A DNA stretch of 7,104 nt, taken from Actinomycetes bacterium. GTDB lineage: Bacteria; Actinomycetota; Acidimicrobiia; Acidimicrobiales; Palsa-688. The position numbers and the translations under genes were made by a program. The stretch spans positions 1 to 7,104 of the forward strand of contig JAKACE010000091.1 of the NCBI GenBank assembly GCA_021821705.1, read 5' to 3'. Under the pieces are notes generated by a model, which was not told the origin of the DNA, did not search any database, and saw only the letters and a list, made by a program, of their open reading frames with translations. Below, piece by piece: positions 6,552 through 7,104 of the stretch (position 1 is the first letter of the stretch; each line of letters starts with the position of its first letter).

Positions 6552-7104
6552 CTAGGTGCCATAAAGGACACAGCGGACCTGATGACCGTCGGCCACCTGG
6601 CGCCACGGCGGCAGGGCCGTGCGGCAGTCGTCGCGCACATGGGTGCAGCGGGCGGCGAAGGGGCAGCCGGGGGGCAGCTCGGTGAGGTCGGGTGGGTCGC
6701 CACGGGCCTCGAAGCTCGTGTCGCGCCCGAACTGCGATGACGGGTCGGGTGCCGCCTGGCGTAGCAGCTGGGTGTAGGGATGGCGGGGTTGGCCCATCAC
6801 CTCGGCGGACGGGCCCAGCTCGACGAGGTGGCCGGCGTACATGATGGCCATGCGGTCGCTCATGTAGGAGGCGCCGGCCAGGTCGTGAGTGACGAAGAGC
6901 ATGGACAACGACTGGCTCTCGCGCAAGTCGAGCAGGAGGTTCATTATGTTGAGCCGGATGGAGACGTCGAGCATCGATGTCGGCTCGTCTGCCAGCAACA
7001 AGGTCGGCTGGGCGGCCAGCGCCCTGGCGATGCCGACGCGCTGGCGCTGGCCGCCCGAGAGCTGGTAGGGGTAGCGGTTGAGGAAGTCGGCGGGGGGGAC
7101 GAGG
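6552..7104 (-). CDS. Opp/Dpp-type ABC transporter ATP-binding protein, C-terminal part
   Basis: Partial gene: the start lies beyond the window, and the last 183 residues are visible (family members are about 320-350). In order: the ABC signature LSGGQRQRVGIARAL; Walker B with its catalytic glutamate, LLLADEP; a D-loop SMLD in place of the usual SALD; the switch histidine in FVTHDL; then HPYTQLL and a cysteine-bearing C-terminal tail typical of oligopeptide/dipeptide transporter ATPases (C-x5-C-x6-C-x17-C). GGQRQR is more like the second ATPase (OppF/DppF) than the first. It would power import from the inner membrane face with permease and binding-protein partners that should lie to the right. 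Opp/Dpp-type systems import peptides, but some import beta-linked oligosaccharides. The downstream GH1 gene favours a sugar substrate here, by inference. Walker A is outside the window. The frame runs unbroken from the window edge, so the internal TTG at 7001 is not the start. Confidence 0.93.
   Translation of the reverse strand, partial: LVPPADFLNRYPYQLSGGQRQRVGIARALAAQPTLLLADEPTSMLDVSIRLNIMNLLLDLRESQSLSMLFVTHDLAGASYMSDRMAIMYAGHLVELGPSAEVMGQPRHPYTQLLRQAAPDPSSQFGRDTSFEARGDPPDLTELPPGCPFAARCTHVRDDCRTALPPWRQVADGHQVRCVLYGT

Noticed and set aside
5572..6555. A 327-codon plus-strand open frame antisense to the GH1 gene
   Set aside because: No family resemblance. It mirrors the GH1 coding pattern and extends through the intergenic gap only because stop codons are rare at high GC.

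Overview
The window comes from a high-GC (roughly 70% by eye) bacterium that is almost certainly actinobacterial. The annotated starts are all GTG, Shine-Dalgarno sequences are clear where present, third codon positions are almost all G or C, and the proteins look like actinobacterial members of their families. I cannot name the genus. There are no RNA genes, insertion sequences, phage genes or CRISPR arrays. Four genes are complete and one is partial: a plus-strand ROK regulator converges on four minus-strand genes.

Layout, left to right. Positions 1-259 are non-coding and hold a small cluster of alternating inverted repeats. A ROK-family sugar-responsive regulator lies at 260-1513 (+). After a 56-base convergent gap comes a TetR/AcrR-type repressor (-), then an MMPL/RND-type exporter (2436-4682, -) located just upstream of it in transcription order. 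In front of the exporter is an intergenic region with two adjacent palindromes, GATACG-N4-CGTATC, which I read as the operator of the MMPL-tetR unit. Next is a GH1 beta-glucosidase (4951-6315, -) with all catalytic residues intact. At the right edge is the C-terminal 183 residues of an Opp/Dpp-type ABC transporter ATPase (-), cut by the window end.

How the genes may work together. The Opp/Dpp-type ATPase followed by a GH1 enzyme, with a ROK regulator nearby, fits a beta-glucoside/cello-oligosaccharide uptake and intracellular hydrolysis locus. The MMPL-tetR pair appears to be a separate, self-regulated efflux module sitting between the sugar enzyme and the ROK regulator. These functional links are inferred from family membership and neighbourhood.

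I see no clearly new biological system. The most interesting item is the tandem operator. After it come the start-site question for the TetR gene (a drop in third-position GC argues for the shorter protein) and the mixed sugar/efflux architecture.
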